Assembly (NCBI GenBank): GCA_003049485.1
Contig: PYST01000110.1
Coordinates: 1 to 64,000 of the forward strand
Direction of reading: 5' to 3'
DNA from: Ophioceras dolichostomum
Taxonomy: Eukaryota > Ascomycota > Sordariomycetes > Magnaporthales > Ophioceraceae
Length of the DNA: 64,000 nt
Positions 10,608 to 20,308 of the stretch are shown one piece after another. A program made the position numbers and the translations under genes. Position 1 is the first letter of the stretch, and every line of letters begins with the position of its first letter. The notes beneath the pieces were generated by a model. It did no database searches and was not told the DNA's origin. It saw only the letters and a list, made by a program, of their open reading frames with translations.

Positions 10608-13600
10608 ATGAGCCAGGATTACTTCCCGCACGGCGACTTCGGGACGCCACGCGACGAGGATTTACGCACCGGCAGCGAGAATCCCGACCGTCGAGACGAG
10701 GCGCGAACGGAACGACAGCAGCCTGTGGGCTCTCGAGGGGCCCCTTCCTACCTAACCGTAGGTTCGGGCAACACCTCGGAACACGCCTCGCGACTCCAGG
10801 CGCTTCTCGATAACGATTCTGGCTACGGCGGCAGTATTGCAAGTGACGACGTTCATGCGCGATATCCGGCCGCCAATATCAGATCGAGCGCAGATGTCGG
10901 CTCCAGCACCCACGACGCGTCCCTCACGTCGATGGCGACCATGTCGTCGTCTCACGCCCTCGCGCAGCTTGATGCCGATCGCAGGCCGCAGGGCGGAGCC
11001 ATACATCAGCTACATTATAACGCGCATCGGGTTTCCTTGGCTCGCTCAATAAGTCTAGCCATCGAGCTGCTTCGAGAACTTCAGGAGATGAACGCCACCT
11101 GGCCTGCTCACTACCCTTCGGTCCAGGGCATGGATCTAGGACCCAGTCCCGCCCCTCGCCCCGGCATCCAGCATTCCTACACTTCAACGGGCTTTGCGAC
11201 CCCTCCCCAGTTTCAGGCCTCTGACACGCCCTCGCAACATCTCAGGCGATCTCTGACGTCGCTCGATGAAGCCAGTGGCAGCAGTTTGCAAGAGGCCGAG
11301 TCCAGCAGTGCTGGTGAGCGGAGGGTGGGCGGCGGAGAGCCTCCACGGCTCGTGTCGCCCCAGATTGCCCGCGAGTTCTCGGTGCTCAAACTTGACCTCA
11401 AGCTGGGCTCCCTGCACCAGGCTGAGCTGGTGCACTCCCTGGAGAAGGCATCGATCGCGTCGCTGCTGGACGGCAAGATCAGCTCAAGCATCAAACACCT
11501 CCAGTCGCTGAGGGAGCGGATCGAGGACACGTCCAGCAAAGTCCTGGTGACGGGGGATCTGAATGCCGGCAAGTCGACTTTCTGCAACGCCCTGCTCCGG
11601 CGCAAGATCCTCCCAGAAGACCAGCAGCCGTGCACCAGCATCTTCTGTGAGGTGCTGGATGCCCGGGCCAATAGCGGGCTCGAGGAGGTGCATGCCGTTC
11701 ACAGAGACGCCATATACAACCGGGACGACGAGTCCACCTACGACGTATTCGCGCTAGCGGACCTGGAGCGTATCGTGACGGACAGCGAGACGTACCTCCA
11801 ATGCAAGGTCTATGTGCGCGACGGCCGACCCATCGACGAGTCGCTTCTGAACAACGGTGTGGTCGATATTGCCCTGATCGACGCGCCGGGCCTAAATTCC
11901 GAGATGACAAAAACCACTGCTGTCTTTGCCCGTCAGGAGGAGATCGACGTGGTCGTGTTCGTGCTCTCGGCCGCGAATCACTTCACCATCTCGGCGAGGG
12001 ACTTCATCACAGTTGCCGCCGCCGAGAAGGCCTATCTCTTCATCGTCGTCAATGGCTTCGACAATATCAGGGACAAGCAGCGATGCCAGAAGACGATTTT
12101 AGACCAAGTGCAGGGCCTTAGCCCGCGCACGTTCAAAGAAGCCCCGGAACTGGTGCATTTCGTGTCGAGCAACGCCATCCCCGTAGCAGGACTGACTGGG
12201 CCATCCCCTTCACTGCCCGCTCGGCAAGTCGGTGGCGCCGCCGCACCTGGCGGAGGTGGCGACGGCCCAGATGGCGGCGACGGTGATGGCAACGACACAG
12301 ACGCAGACAGCGATCAACGCGGGGATTTGAAGGGCAAAGGCAAGGACGTAGAGAAGATTCGGGACTTTGGTATCCTCGAGCAGTCGCTCCGCAGGTTCGT
12401 TCTGGAAAAGCGGTCGCGGTCGAAGCTGGCGCCGGCAAAGAACTATCTCCTGAACATACTGGGGGACATCAACGCCCTCGCGACGGCCAACGTTGAGGTC
12501 GCACAGTCGGAGCTCGACCGGGTGGACAGGGAACTGCGCGAGTTGGAGCCGGTGCTTGAAACGAGCCGAAAGGCTCGCGCCGAAGCCGACGAGGAGATCG
12601 ATCGGATCATCGAGCAGACCTGCAGCCAGGTATACGAGCACACCAGGTCAACCCTGAACGTGACGTTCCAGACTATTGGGAGGGCTACCGACCTCGAGGT
12701 GTCGCCGTACCCAGGCATCTGGGGTGCGATGGCCTATGCTGAGGAGTTGAAAGAGGCGATGCTCGCCCGCGTGTCGGTTGCCGTCGCACAATGCGAGGAC
12801 CACGCGAGAGCCCGCACAGCCACCGGCGTCACCCTGATCGGGCAGCTTGGGCTGCGGCATCTGGGGGACGAATACGTTGACCTCAGCTTCCGTCCCGACG
12901 TCATGTTCCGCCGCAGACGCGACGTACTCGCCCGACATGCCGACATCCCTACCGAGCTGTGGGACTTTATCGACTGGAACGCGCTGTTGCACCGCCAGGA
13001 GAAGGTGGCCGGTACCGGCATGGCGCTGACCGTTGCGACTGCAGTGGGCAGTAGGCTCGTCGGCGGTCACGGCTGGTTAGATCACACCCTGAGAGCCGCC
13101 CGGATCCTCGGCAACGACGACCTTCGCCGGCTGATTATTCCCGGCATCGTCTTGGCTGGTAAGTTGTTTCCCTACCCCCTTGCCTCAATCCCTCCTTCAT
13201 TTGCTGCCTGTGGTCTCTCTCCAAGGCTTCCCGGACTCTCATTGAATATCACTGCTTACAACTGAAACAGCCATCGCTGCATCCGCCCTGGTCCTCCGGA
13301 CCATCCCCCAGTCGCTGCCCCGCCGGTTGGCGACCAAGATCTCCGCGCATCTCGAGTCCACCGACTATGTGCACTCAAACTCTACTCGCATCTCCGGATC
13401 AGTGCGCAAGGTGCTACGCATTCCGGCAGACTCCGTCCGCGTCGGACTGCAGCGCTCGGTCGAGCAGCTAGGCACTCGCCGAGACGAGACCTTGCACATC
13501 TCCAATGAGAGCAGCGTCGCGCTCAAGTACTTTGGCAACCTCGTCCGCAAGAGTGGCCACTATCGGAACGCAGTTGAGGAGGTGGATCTAGACGCGCATG

Positions 13601-13611
13601 CCTCTATCTGA
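10608..13611 (+). CDS. FZO1: Mitofusin Fzo1, outer-membrane fusion GTPase
   Basis: Two exons, 10608-13158 and 13271-13611, with a 112-nt intron (GTAAGT...ACAG). The product is 963 residues. It is a dynamin-type GTPase that tethers and fuses mitochondrial outer membranes. G1 GDLNAGKST is near residue 313, G3 IDAPGLNSE near 423 and G4 VNGFD near 481. A hydrophobic membrane segment (LIIPGIVLAAIAASALVL) spans the exon junction around residues 840-860, and a C-terminal heptad-type region follows. The N-terminal roughly 250 residues are disordered and Ser-rich. A Gly/Asp-rich insert after SSNAIPVAG (about 515-575) is unusual and probably lineage-specific. The C-terminal exon is short but required for the second half of the membrane anchor. 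Neighbouring TOM22, also an outer-membrane protein gene, is convergent. Confidence 0.95.
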
Positions 13612-14568
13612 GAACGATTCTGGCTCTCTGTTGTCATATTTCCCTTCCATGGAATCTCTGCTTTGTGCCCCCCCTCGTCTTCTTCTCTTCTCATCCTCCT
13701 TAGAGCCTGGAAATTTCGCCGCGATTGATAGTGTGTGGACCCACGACGTTTGTCGTGTCCTTCCATCTCCACGGTTTCTCCACGGGTTCTAGGTCTCTTT
13801 CTGGTGGTGGCTTGGGTCCTCCGTGGAAGATTTCAAAATCAGGGCATGCTCAATCACAGTAAAATTAGCCTGGCTGCAAAAGTTCAAATACTTCTCTTCT
13901 CCGCTCCGTTCATAGATCATACGTGCGGAACGCCGCTGGTAGTCTTGTGACTTTCTAGAACTGGCTGATAATCATAGTCTGGCGGCAACATTCTCGTCAA
14001 GAATCGTGAATGTTCCAACGTGATGGTGCTGAGGCTTTGCTTCCACATCTCCATCCCGTCAGCAGGAGAAGGGGGTCTACATGGCCCCGAGATGATAAGG
14101 CAACATCCCAACAGATGGGTAAGATTGATGTACAATATACAAAGAGAGGAGCGTGCGAATCTACCTAGATAGACGGATAGAAAGAAAAATAGGGTGCGCA
14201 CCTCCCACGGAAGGCCGAGCTGATGACGCCAAAATCAACGTGCCTAATAATACATCGACGAGCTGCAAACTCTCATCTTCTGCCCCCTCATCTCCTGGAG
14301 CCGCTTCTGACATTGGGGACGGCACCCAAGCCCAAACGTACAAAAATTTAAGTATGCACAGAAACAAACCTTCGGATACAAACGAAGGTGTATCTGAGGA
14401 GGGTAAGTACCTTGGTACCTAGGTACCTAGGTTCCTAGTAGGCAGGTCAGAGGTTGAATTAACACATGCGGGTTTGCGCATGGTGGCTCGCCTGGAGACT
14501 CTCCGGTTCGAAACCACGTTCCGTCCTTCCTCGCCTGCTTGCTCTTCGACAGAATTCTGAGGGAAGAT
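13612..14568. other. Intergenic, FZO1 3' / TOM22 3' (convergent)
   Basis: About 960 bp between two converging genes, so it is expected to hold both 3' UTRs. The palindromic repeat TACCTAGGTACCTAGG lies at 14407-14438. A GGTTCGAAACC string at 14505-14515 resembles a tRNA T-loop but has no tRNA around it. No coding segment recognised. Confidence 0.55.
14407..14438. repeat. TACCTAGGTA palindromic repeat
   Basis: Overlapping copies of the self-complementary 10-mer TACCTAGGTA flanked by CTTGG and TTCCTAG. The whole cluster can fold back on itself. Part of the dispersed repeat family in this window. Confidence 0.8.
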
Positions 14569-15179
14569 TTATAGTGACGGCTTGGCCGCCACGCCGCCGA
14601 TGCCTCCACCCAGCGCAGCCCCGAGCTGGCTGGCTGTGTCACCGTCAGGCCTGTCGCCCCCCGAGGTCAACATCTCCCCACCAACCTCACGCATCCGCTG
14701 CTCTTGCTCCATGGCGAGGATGTTCTGCTCCTCGGACCAGAGAAGGGCGAATGGGATGCCAAAGAGGAGGGCGCTGACGGAGACGTGCCACGCCGCCTTG
14801 CCAAAGAAAGCCGCGCCGGTGCGAAGCAGTCGGGTGGCGCCCATCCAGCGACTATGGATCCAGCCGCGGGCGGTTGGAGGCACTATGTCGCGGAGTGCGT
14901 AGATGCGTTCCGCGAGGCCCTCGGCGTCGGGGCGGTAGTCTGAGTCGGTTGAGATTTCCGAGTCTGCAGTGTCGAGGGGGCTCTCCTGTCAGCAAGAAGC
15001 TCGGAATACCTTCCATTGCTCTAGTGTCTGTATATGTGTGCGCGTCGTTTGTCTCCCTCTCTGTCGCGTATGCTGAGCGGACGGGTGGACGTACCTGTGT
15101 CTGTGAAGTCATCTTCATCCTCGGGTCCAGGCTGGGCTCGGGTAAACTCCTCGTCGACAACTTCTGTGAGATGGACCAT
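14569..15179 (-). CDS. TOM22: Mitochondrial import receptor subunit Tom22
   Basis: Two exons, 15179-15095 and 14963-14569, with a 131-nt intron (GTACGT...GCAG) splitting FTDT|DSEIST. The product is 159 residues. It is the central receptor and organiser of the TOM complex. The N-terminus MVHLTEVVDEEFTRAQ is followed by an acidic cytosolic domain, then ERIYALRDIVPPTARGW. A single transmembrane segment follows (AAWHVSVSALLFGIPFALLW), then the conserved EEQNILAMEQEQRMREVG in the intermembrane space. The arrangement and length match fungal Tom22. Confidence 0.95.
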
Positions 15180-15713
15180 CTTGATGAAAAAGAAAGATGA
15201 TGAGATAGATGTGGCACTGAGCGATCCCTATGAGTGCGAAATTGCGCAAATGCAGTCTCAGATCGTTAGGGAAACTAATGTCAACGTTATGTGCAGTAAA
15301 GGCTTCGGCGGTTGACAGTCCTGGTGGTCGTCAATAATTTTATTTTTTTTCCCGTGCTGTCAAGCTCGTCCCCGAGACCATCCTTGAACACGATTGGTCC
15401 AATCAGGTTTGATCCCAGTTATGAAAGGTGGAGACCAAAGTACCTAGATACCTAGGTACGCACCGACGGGCTACGTCCGCATTCCAATTCGGCAAAGTGG
15501 AATGCACAGTACGCAAGACAGCAGATAATACTGGCTGTCGTCCAAAGGCAAGGCAGGTAGGTGGTGCCTACGGGGAGCTGAAAATGAGGGAAGGCAAAGA
15601 CGGAATCTATGTAACGCAATCTACAAATACCTAGCCCAGTACATATCAAACAAATTGCCATGGAAAACGAGCCCATGTTGAATTCAAGCAGTCAAACTCT
15701 GCACCCACAGATC
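15180..15713. other. Intergenic, TOM22 promoter / NHA1 3' side
   Basis: 534 bp holding the TOM22 promoter and the NHA1 3' region. A short T-run is at 15345-15351 and a TACCTAGATACCTAGGTA element at 15441-15459. No gene seen. Confidence 0.55.
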
Positions 15714-18700
15714 TCAGCCGTTCTTCTCAGGTGCATCGGCAAATCTAATGCCACGACGAGTTGAAGACACCCGAGGCGTGTTGTCGTCGTCACTGTCCTC
15801 CTCCCTGATAGAGCCCTCGCCCTGCATCGAGATTCCTAACGCAGCCTCGCGGCGGCGTCTCTCGGCCGGGGTTTCGGCTACTTCGTTGCCCTCGCTTCCC
15901 TCGTCGCCATCCACGCCCTCAGCGCCTTCTGCAGCGCTGCCCGTTTCCTCAAGGACGGCGAGTCGTCGCCTCCTCTCCACAGCCGTCTCTCCATCCCCAT
16001 CCTCATTTCCAGGAGCCCTATCGCCGATCGTCTCTTTGCCTCTGTCCCCTGGCGATGGCGACGACTTGAGCCCCTGGTCAGAGCGAGCGTCCTGCTTGGC
16101 AAGAGCTTTGACCCTATGAGACGCCGAAGACTGGTCGACAACCTCCCGCCGTGTGCCTCTGTCGAGCTTCTGCATTTCATGGATGAAGTCGGCCTTGGTC
16201 ATGCGCTGGCCCACGCCCCCTATCGTGAATCTGATGTGAAGGTCGTCCTCCTCCTCGGCTTCCTCGGCAACACTCTTCTTCCTTGATCGCTGCGCGTCGG
16301 CCCCGACGGTCCTCTTGAAATTGGCCCAGTTGGGCACAGTCCCGGCCTTCCCTGCCGACTTGCTCGCCCCGGCGCTAGATGACTCGGCCTCGCCCGCTGG
16401 CGGCACAGCTTCACCGGCTTTCTCGGCGCCCTTCACAAGAGAGCCCATCCCCATGTATTTCAGACCCTGGGCCACCAAATCGCCACCGTCTCTCTCGGAC
16501 TTGTGGGTCGCAGGGAGCTCGTACTTTTTAACCACCTCTCCGTCTTCGTCTTCCACAATGATCTGGTATCGGTGAATACGTGTTAGCATACGAGATATGG
16601 ATAAAGCAAGTAAGAAGCAACCATTTTGTGGAAGGATGTGGTCTTACGGTGTTGCCGAACTGGTATGCCCGCGCCGGTTCGTGTCGTCGTGTCTTCTTTT
16701 CCTTTTCCTTCCGCTTCTCAATCTCTTCATCACGCCAGTTGCCGAGCCTCTTCTTGATCGAATCGTACGACCAGCCGGAGGATGTAGCATCCGGCGACAG
16801 TTGTTTCTTCACCGCCTCCTCGTTACTCTCTCCCGAGACTGGCTCAACCGCCACCACCTCGCCATCACTAGCCTCGACGATAATATGGTCTCCCTCATCG
16901 TAGACCTCCAACTCTGTTTCGACCCGCCGTCTGGGCTCTCCGCGCTCCCCAGGCGAGTGGCGTTCTTGGCGCAGCGCCTGATCCTGGGACTGCCCCCCCT
17001 CCACCCTCTGCTCCTGCTCCACCTCTTGCCCGCGACCAGGGCTTTGTGCGGTGTTCTGTTCCGGGCTATGTTGCTGCGTCTCTGAGTCCGTCTCTGACGC
17101 CCCCCTCTGGTTTGTCGGCGAGGAATCATGCACCGACTGGTCAGGAGACTCCTCTTGCGCGGCCGTGGCCGTCAGGTCGCTCTGGGTTCGGCGCTGAGGG
17201 AAGATTGCTGACTGGCTGATAGGTCCACCCGGGCCGATACCGTCGTCCCACTTCTTCCTGCGTCTTCGGCCGGCGAGTGAGGACGACCGACTACCCTGCT
17301 TAGCAGCGCCGTCTCGGTCCTCCTCACGAACGCGTCGGAGAAAGTGCCCGGGGAAGCCTATGGGGGGTAGGGTGCCGGGTGGCACCTCGGGCAGTTTCCC
17401 CTCTTCCACATCGGTATCGGACATTGTCCTCGCCTGGGACCTCGACAGGGAGGTTATTCTAGGCAGGCGGTTCATCCACGACGGGCCGTCCTCATGCGCG
17501 GTTGTGTAGGACATGGTCAAGGTCAGCGTATTGATATGCTTTCCAAGAGTGAAAACGGCGATGGAGGAGCCGTGCACAAGGATTGACGCGACGACTAGGA
17601 AGGTGGTGACGGGCCACACGAGCGTGATCAGGGCGAAGTGCGGTGTGTCGGCTGGGGGCAGCTCGGCCAGCGGGACAGGGTCGCCTGTCTCCAGCTCGGC
17701 GCGGGCGAGGATAGCGACGAATATCGCGCCGACTCCAATGGGGCCGAAGTGGCCCGCGAAGAGCGCCTCGCGCCACGTTTTGATATCCGGTATCAACGGC
17801 TTGAGCGCCATCATGATGGGAATGCGACGGAAGAAAATGACGAGGATGGCGATGACAGTGAGGCGCCAGGCGGAAAGGCCGATCGAGGCGTCGTTGAACA
17901 TCTCCCATGGAATGATGGTGCCCAGGAAGACGAAGTAAGCCAAGTTCAGCAACAGATCGATGACGTTTGACACATGCGACTCTTCCGTCTTCTGGCCGAA
18001 CCACCCGTCATTGGAGAAGCCGACTCCAGCGGAGAAGCCAACGAGCAGGTCGTCAACGCCCAGGATGCTGCCCGACCCAGCACAGAAGAGAGCCAGGGTG
18101 AAGTAAAAGACGAGAAAGCTCTCGCGGTCGATAAGGTCGTGCTTCTCGGCGTATTTAATGCCGTGGCGAGCGGCATAGCCGATGGTGAAGCCAAACAGAG
18201 CGCCGAAGACGCACTCATACAAAATTGTGTACACGATCCAGTGGAACGTAACCTTGCCGGCCACAAGGTGATCCTGGAGCAGGTACAGTGACAGGTAGAC
18301 AAAGGGGAACGCCATGCCGTCGTTGCAGCCCGACTCGGCCGAGAGCAGGTCGCGGAGGTGCTTGGGCACACGCTTCGCAAATTTGCCCTTGCCGACGACG
18401 GAAGACGCCAGGACCGGGTCGGTGGCAGTCACGCACGCCGCGATCACCAGGCTGTCCAGCCAACTCAGCATCGGGATCATCCACCACACGAACAGGCTCG
18501 TGATCAGCCAGCCGAAGGTCATGACAGGCACCAGCAGGAACACGACCGACTTCCAGTGCCGCTCCATGTAGAACTTGGGCAGTTCGACCCCGACGGCGAA
18601 GCACTGGACAACGAGGACGATGCGCGAGAATTCGATCGTCACGATGTCGACGCTGCCCCACGATTTGGGGTCGATGAGGTTGGCCGCGTGTGGGCCAAAG

Positions 18701-18849
18701 ATGAGGCCGCAGATGGTGGCGACCGTGGCCTCGCCGATGTACATGCGCTCCTTGATCACGGAGGAACATAGCATGAAGAGGGAAGTGAAGCCACCTAGGA
18801 TTATGTAAACTAGGTGTGGCTTCGTGATCGAAAGGTGCTCCCACGCCAT
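15714..18849 (-). CDS. NHA1: Plasma-membrane Na+(K+)/H+ antiporter, Nha1/Sod2 type
   Basis: Two exons, 18849-16648 and 16562-15714, with an 85-nt intron (GTAAGA...CCAG). The product is 1016 residues. The N-terminal roughly 440 residues are the CPA1 antiporter domain with about 12 hydrophobic segments. It includes IKERMYIGEATVATICG, ATDPVLASSVVGKGKFAKR and SGCNDGMAFPF; the Asn-Asp pair is part of the ion site in CPA1 proteins. The remainder is a long hydrophilic C-terminal tail rich in Ser, Glu and Arg with the fungal-conserved FGNT-IIVEDEDGEVVKKYELP segment at the exon junction. Family members export Na+, Li+ and K+ in exchange for protons and set salt and pH tolerance. The start MAWEHLSITKPHLVYI is the usual fungal N-terminus. 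Confidence 0.93.
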
Positions 18850-20099
18850 GATGGCGAGGCAGAGGAGGACCGACTCGCGGGGCAGTGGCGTCTATCTAGG
18901 TCCCCTAGAGAAACGGGTTACCTAGGTAGAGATCAACAGGACAGATTCGCAGATCTACCTCAAGCATGCCACAGCGATCCACGATATGATAGCGGGATAC
19001 GTTAGCGGCTCGTCTGTTCGCACGCGCGCTGCACAAAGGGGGGGAAGCTGGTCTGGAGCATCCAGCCATTCCCATTCCAAGGTTAAGGCCTAACGAACGA
19101 AGACTGTCCGCTTCGTTTGCTTCCTCATTCGCACGACGGCGCTTCCAACCTATGACAGCCAAGGCTTCGATGCGCGAAGCTTGATGTCCAAGTTTGCTAA
19201 GGAAGCTTCATCCAGAAACACTCGCCTTGCCAGAAGCTTGATGTCTCGGGTGCCTGAGGAAGTCTTGTGTGGAGGGCCTAATGGACGGAGAAGGAAAGAA
19301 AGAAAAAGAGGAAGAAAAAAAATGGACAGGTCACGCCAATTGAGAGCCACACAGGACAGAACTGTAATAGGTCATGACCGAGGAAAAGAGAGTTACAAGT
19401 GGAAATCCTCTCCTTCTCAAAGTTCGTTTTGGCGTTTTCTCCTAGACCAAAACAGTTCGGGGGAAGACCACGGGTTGGAAAGGACTAGCTTTTTTTGAAC
19501 CTCAACTTGGCGTCTTCACCCTTTTTTTTTTCCCGCTCCTGGGTTCTGTTAGTTGAACCAGGGTGACAAGAGCTTTGATCGGGACTAGAACCTCAACAGT
19601 GCCAAGACGTTGAGTTACTTTTAACTACCATGGCTTCCTGCCCAGACGTCACGTCACAGTGGGGCGTGCAAAGACAAACCAACTCTACATGACCCGCCCC
19701 GGCTTATAACGCAGACCGTAGATAGGTTCAACACCGCCATCGTGCAACAGAGAGTGAGTCCAGAATCCAGATAGGACTCAGTGGACTCAGTGTGTCTCGC
19801 TTGTTCAGCTTGGCGCTTTACGGTTGGTAATGGTTAATAAAGGACATTCGCCGCAGCGGTCATGTTGTTTTCCCCTGCCATGCTGTGGTAGGTCCGTTGG
19901 TCATACTCCGGTCGAGGCCCAACTGACTTGATTCCAGATCCCGTGAGGTTCAGGGTTGGGCGAATTAAAACACGGCGATAATGGGCGAGTATATCTCGCA
20001 GAAGAAAGGATTCACAAGGGAACTTTGGGCTGGTTGTGGGCTCGGCTTCTTTGGGTACATGCCGAGGAGGTATCCGCTTATCTGTCCGATAAGATAGCA

Positions 20100-20138
20100 T
20101 CTGGGGTCGTGTTCATCCATGCTCAACGCGACCCCAGA
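20100..20138. repeat. Perfect 10-bp inverted repeat upstream of PIF1
   Basis: TCTGGGGTCG at 20100-20109 is the exact reverse complement of CGACCCCAGA at 20129-20138, separated by 19 nt. It lies 171-209 bp before the PIF1 start codon, so it could be a dimeric binding site or a hairpin. Function unknown. Confidence 0.7.
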
Positions 20139-20145
20139 CGTGACG

Positions 20146-20151
20146 ACGCGT
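20146..20151. promoter_or_regulatory. ACGCGT (MCB-like) before PIF1
   Basis: The hexamer ACGCGT, the MluI cell-cycle box bound by MBF in yeasts, lies about 158 bp before the PIF1 ATG. The hexamer also occurs by chance in this GC-rich window, so a regulatory role is only suggested. Confidence 0.3.
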
Positions 20152-20308
20152 GAAATCGAGCCTCATGCCCGCCGTCCACAATTCGGCGCCTCTCCAAAAG
20201 GCAGTTCCCCCCTTCTCCCCATCCCTCATAAGCAGGCCATTCTATAGAGGAAACCAAAGACTGTAGGCCTCCGCCGTGCTGTCTGGCTCTTCCACGACCG
20301 CACGCCGT

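Larger units (their letters stand above)
18850..20308. other. Divergent promoter region NHA1 / PIF1
   Basis: About 1.46 kb between two divergent genes. It holds a TACCTAGGTAG element at 18919-18929, a 13-nt direct repeat GAAGCTTGATGTC (near 19178 and 19232), and poly-A and poly-T tracts around 19310 and 19520. A 10-bp perfect inverted repeat spans 20100-20138 and an ACGCGT lies at 20146-20151. No coding segment is convincing. Confidence 0.6.

Noticed and set aside
14475..14530. Possible tRNA (GGTTCGAAACC T-loop-like string)
   Set aside because: The flanking bases do not pair into a T stem, and no acceptor, D or anticodon arms can be built on either strand.
19497..19620. tRNA-like or hairpin RNA around GAACCTCAAC repeats
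   Set aside because: A CTCAAC/GTTGAG hairpin with an 11-nt loop exists, but no cloverleaf, and the nearby poly-T is not placed as a Pol III terminator for a complete gene.
20276..20308. PIF1 start at a GTG at 20276
   Set aside because: Non-ATG starts are not expected for a nuclear fungal gene; the first in-frame ATG is 33 bp downstream.
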